A stretch of 64,000 bases of DNA from Pseudomaricurvus sp965656525 (GTDB taxonomy: Bacteria > Pseudomonadota > Gammaproteobacteria > Pseudomonadales > Cellvibrionaceae): positions 69,061 through 133,060 of the forward strand of contig CBFHKY010000010.1 in NCBI GenBank assembly GCA_965656525.1, in the 5' to 3' direction. Position 1 is the stretch's first letter, and every line of letters starts with the position of its first letter. The position numbers and the translations under genes were made by a program. Of the stretch, positions 62,871-64,000 are shown piece by piece. Under the pieces are notes generated by a model that had not been told where the DNA came from, made no database searches, and worked only from the letters and a program-made list of their open reading frames with translations.

Positions 62871-63557
62871 TTAAGCCGAGCGCGCGCGTCTGAGCCACAA
62901 CACAAAGCCCAATACCGTTAGTACCACTAGCGAACACAGCCCTACAACGCCCAGCACACTGTCTATCGATGACTGACCCGTCCACTGTAAATAGTGCCAA
63001 CGATAGAAGCGTTTGATCCAGCGAGTATCTGCGCCCTTCTGCGCCAAAGTCATGCGCTCCCAATCGAGGGTGATGTCGATTCCAGTCGCAGTGCGCAGGT
63101 GGTTCACAGCATCACCAACAATCAGTGTGTCACCGTAACGTTCTGGATACTGGCGAACCGCATCGGCCACCAAAGCTTTGGTATCACCAATCGTTAATTC
63201 TCTGGGATTGCCGCTCACTGGAGAGAGCTGCTGCCATTGCCCATCGCGCTCTACCAAGAGATGCTCACCTAAAATGGTGTTCAGGCGACGCAGCTGCGTG
63301 ACATCAGAAAGTTTGGCCTCAGGCAATAATGCATTAGACCAACTCAACGCAGGATAAGTCACTATCGATAGCTTTTGATACGCTTGATCGTAGCCTGGCT
63401 TAAATAGAAAAATCGCCCCTGTAACTGACCAGACCAACAAAGGCAACATCATCATCAGCCCCAACCAGCGGTGCCCCAGCCATAACCATTTAGAGCGTTT
63501 ACGATTCGGTTTGGTGTTAATGGTTGCTGAAGGCTGCGGCTGTTGGTTCAAGCTCAC
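62871..63557 (-). CDS. PepSY-associated membrane protein
   Basis: The 228-residue protein has an N-terminal membrane helix (GLMMMLPLLVWSVTGAIFLF) following WLWLGHRWLG, a periplasmic PepSY-like region (about 65-175) and a C-terminal helix (DSVLGVVGLCSLVVLTVLGFVLWL). It is half the size of typical PepSY_TM proteins. GTG 63557 overlaps the cobB stop (GTGA), so it is translationally coupled to cobB. PepSY_TM proteins are often linked to iron or siderophore reduction; the link to B12 synthesis is unusual. Confidence 0.8.
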   Translation of the reverse strand: MSLNQQPQPSATINTKPNRKRSKWLWLGHRWLGLMMMLPLLVWSVTGAIFLFKPGYDQAYQKLSIVTYPALSWSNALLPEAKLSDVTQLRRLNTILGEHLLVERDGQWQQLSPVSGNPRELTIGDTKALVADAVRQYPERYGDTLIVGDAVNHLRTATGIDITLDWERMTLAQKGADTRWIKRFYRWHYLQWTGQSSIDSVLGVVGLCSLVVLTVLGFVLWLRRARSA

Positions 63558-64000
63558 AACGATGACTTTTCAGCAACAATGTCAAACTCGCCATTAAACC
63601 AGCGAACAATGCGCCAAGGGTCGGAGGCAAAGTACCAATGCACAAACGAGGCCTGTGTTTTACCAGTGCGGTAAATGGCTTCACCCTCTGCACCGTTTTT
63701 GTTACTCGCGTGGGCAGTAGGTGTCACGTGCTCCACACGGCCATAATGAAAGGTATGCCCTCTTAGCGGGGTATCCGGCAGTGCTTGATACCCCAAGCCG
63801 GCCAAACGTGCGCCGAACACTACTTGGCCGGCAAAAATACCCGCCATTTCGACGGTATCGTTATCTTTGGTCAGCGTATGTTGCAAGAATAACATGCCAC
63901 CGCACTCGGCCAGACAAGGTTTGTCTGCATTAATATGATCACGCACCGTAGCCATTGTCGCACTGGCTTGCCCTAAACGTGTCACATGCAACTCTGGGTA
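63554..64000 (-). CDS. cobB: Cobyrinic acid a,c-diamide synthase CobB, C-terminal part
   Basis: The last 149 codons are in the window and the frame is open to the right edge. The segment is the glutamine amidotransferase domain: YPELHVTRLG, catalytic Cys in LAECGGMLFL, GHTFHYGR, and catalytic His in QASFVHWYFASDP. CobB amidates cobyrinic acid at positions a and c. The remainder and any further cob genes lie beyond 64000. CobQ-type enzymes look related but the GYPE-like and HTFHYGR motifs favour CobB. Confidence 0.9.
   Translation of the reverse strand, partial: YPELHVTRLGQASATMATVRDHINADKPCLAECGGMLFLQHTLTKDNDTVEMAGIFAGQVVFGARLAGLGYQALPDTPLRGHTFHYGRVEHVTPTAHASNKNGAEGEAIYRTGKTQASFVHWYFASDPWRIVRWFNGEFDIVAEKSSL

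Overview
This is a 64 kb chromosomal window from a Gammaproteobacterium. The gene content suggests a free-living, probably marine member of the Oceanospirillales or a relative: a single type II secretion operon, FIST/GGDEF and HD-GYP signalling, Cti, glucosylglycerate genes, a Gac/Rsm-type RNA and many GTG/TTG starts. That placement is an inference. No rRNA, tRNA, IS element, prophage or CRISPR array was seen. Two runs of N (34957-35056 and about 60658-60756) show a scaffolded draft assembly. The second is flanked by a perfect 78-bp duplication and is almost certainly an assembly artefact.

Layout. 1-2868: radA (reverse, cut by the window edge), divergent from a DnaT-like protein with three tandem DnaT domains and a lambda-P-like helicase loader. 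2877-9054 (reverse): HD-GYP phosphodiesterase, polysaccharide deacetylase, parC, thiolase. 9347-14954 (forward): LemA, an M48 membrane protease, a large hybrid histidine kinase. 14984-18221 (reverse): PQQ-dependent dehydrogenase and two bacterioferritins with complementary active sites. 18426-31997 (reverse): one 14-gene type II secretion operon, gspEFGHIJKLMNCDAB. 32462-39068 (forward): a PhoX-like lipoprotein with a collagen-like segment, a di-heme lipoprotein broken by an assembly gap, a FIST sensor coupled to a GGDEF cyclase, a solute-binding lipoprotein. 39070-46446: MATE exporter (reverse), then moeA, DUF1244, MOSC and ydiJ (forward).

46447-47030 has no protein gene. It holds a strong candidate for a CsrB/Rsm-type regulatory RNA: about 10 GGA motifs, several in hairpin loops, a UUCG-capped intrinsic terminator, and an upstream 18-bp GacA/UvrY-like box. 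It is the most interesting non-coding element here. 47031-51028 (reverse) is a compatible-solute cluster for glucosylglycerate: HAD phosphatase, GpgS, GH13_18 phosphorylase. 51374-54496 (forward) is the cobalamin nucleotide-loop cluster cobU-cobT-cobC-cobS; the C-terminal half of cobB lies at the right edge.

54493-64000 (reverse): chrA, rhlE and ybiT (the last two behind unusually hairpin-rich leaders), a Fur-boxed PepSY/cytochrome b561 pair, cti, and a PepSY membrane protein coupled to cobB. Working themes: protein secretion; c-di-GMP and Csr/Gac signalling; iron storage and Fur control; envelope and osmotic stress (Cti, glucosylglycerate, LemA/M48); cofactor metabolism (B12, Mo).
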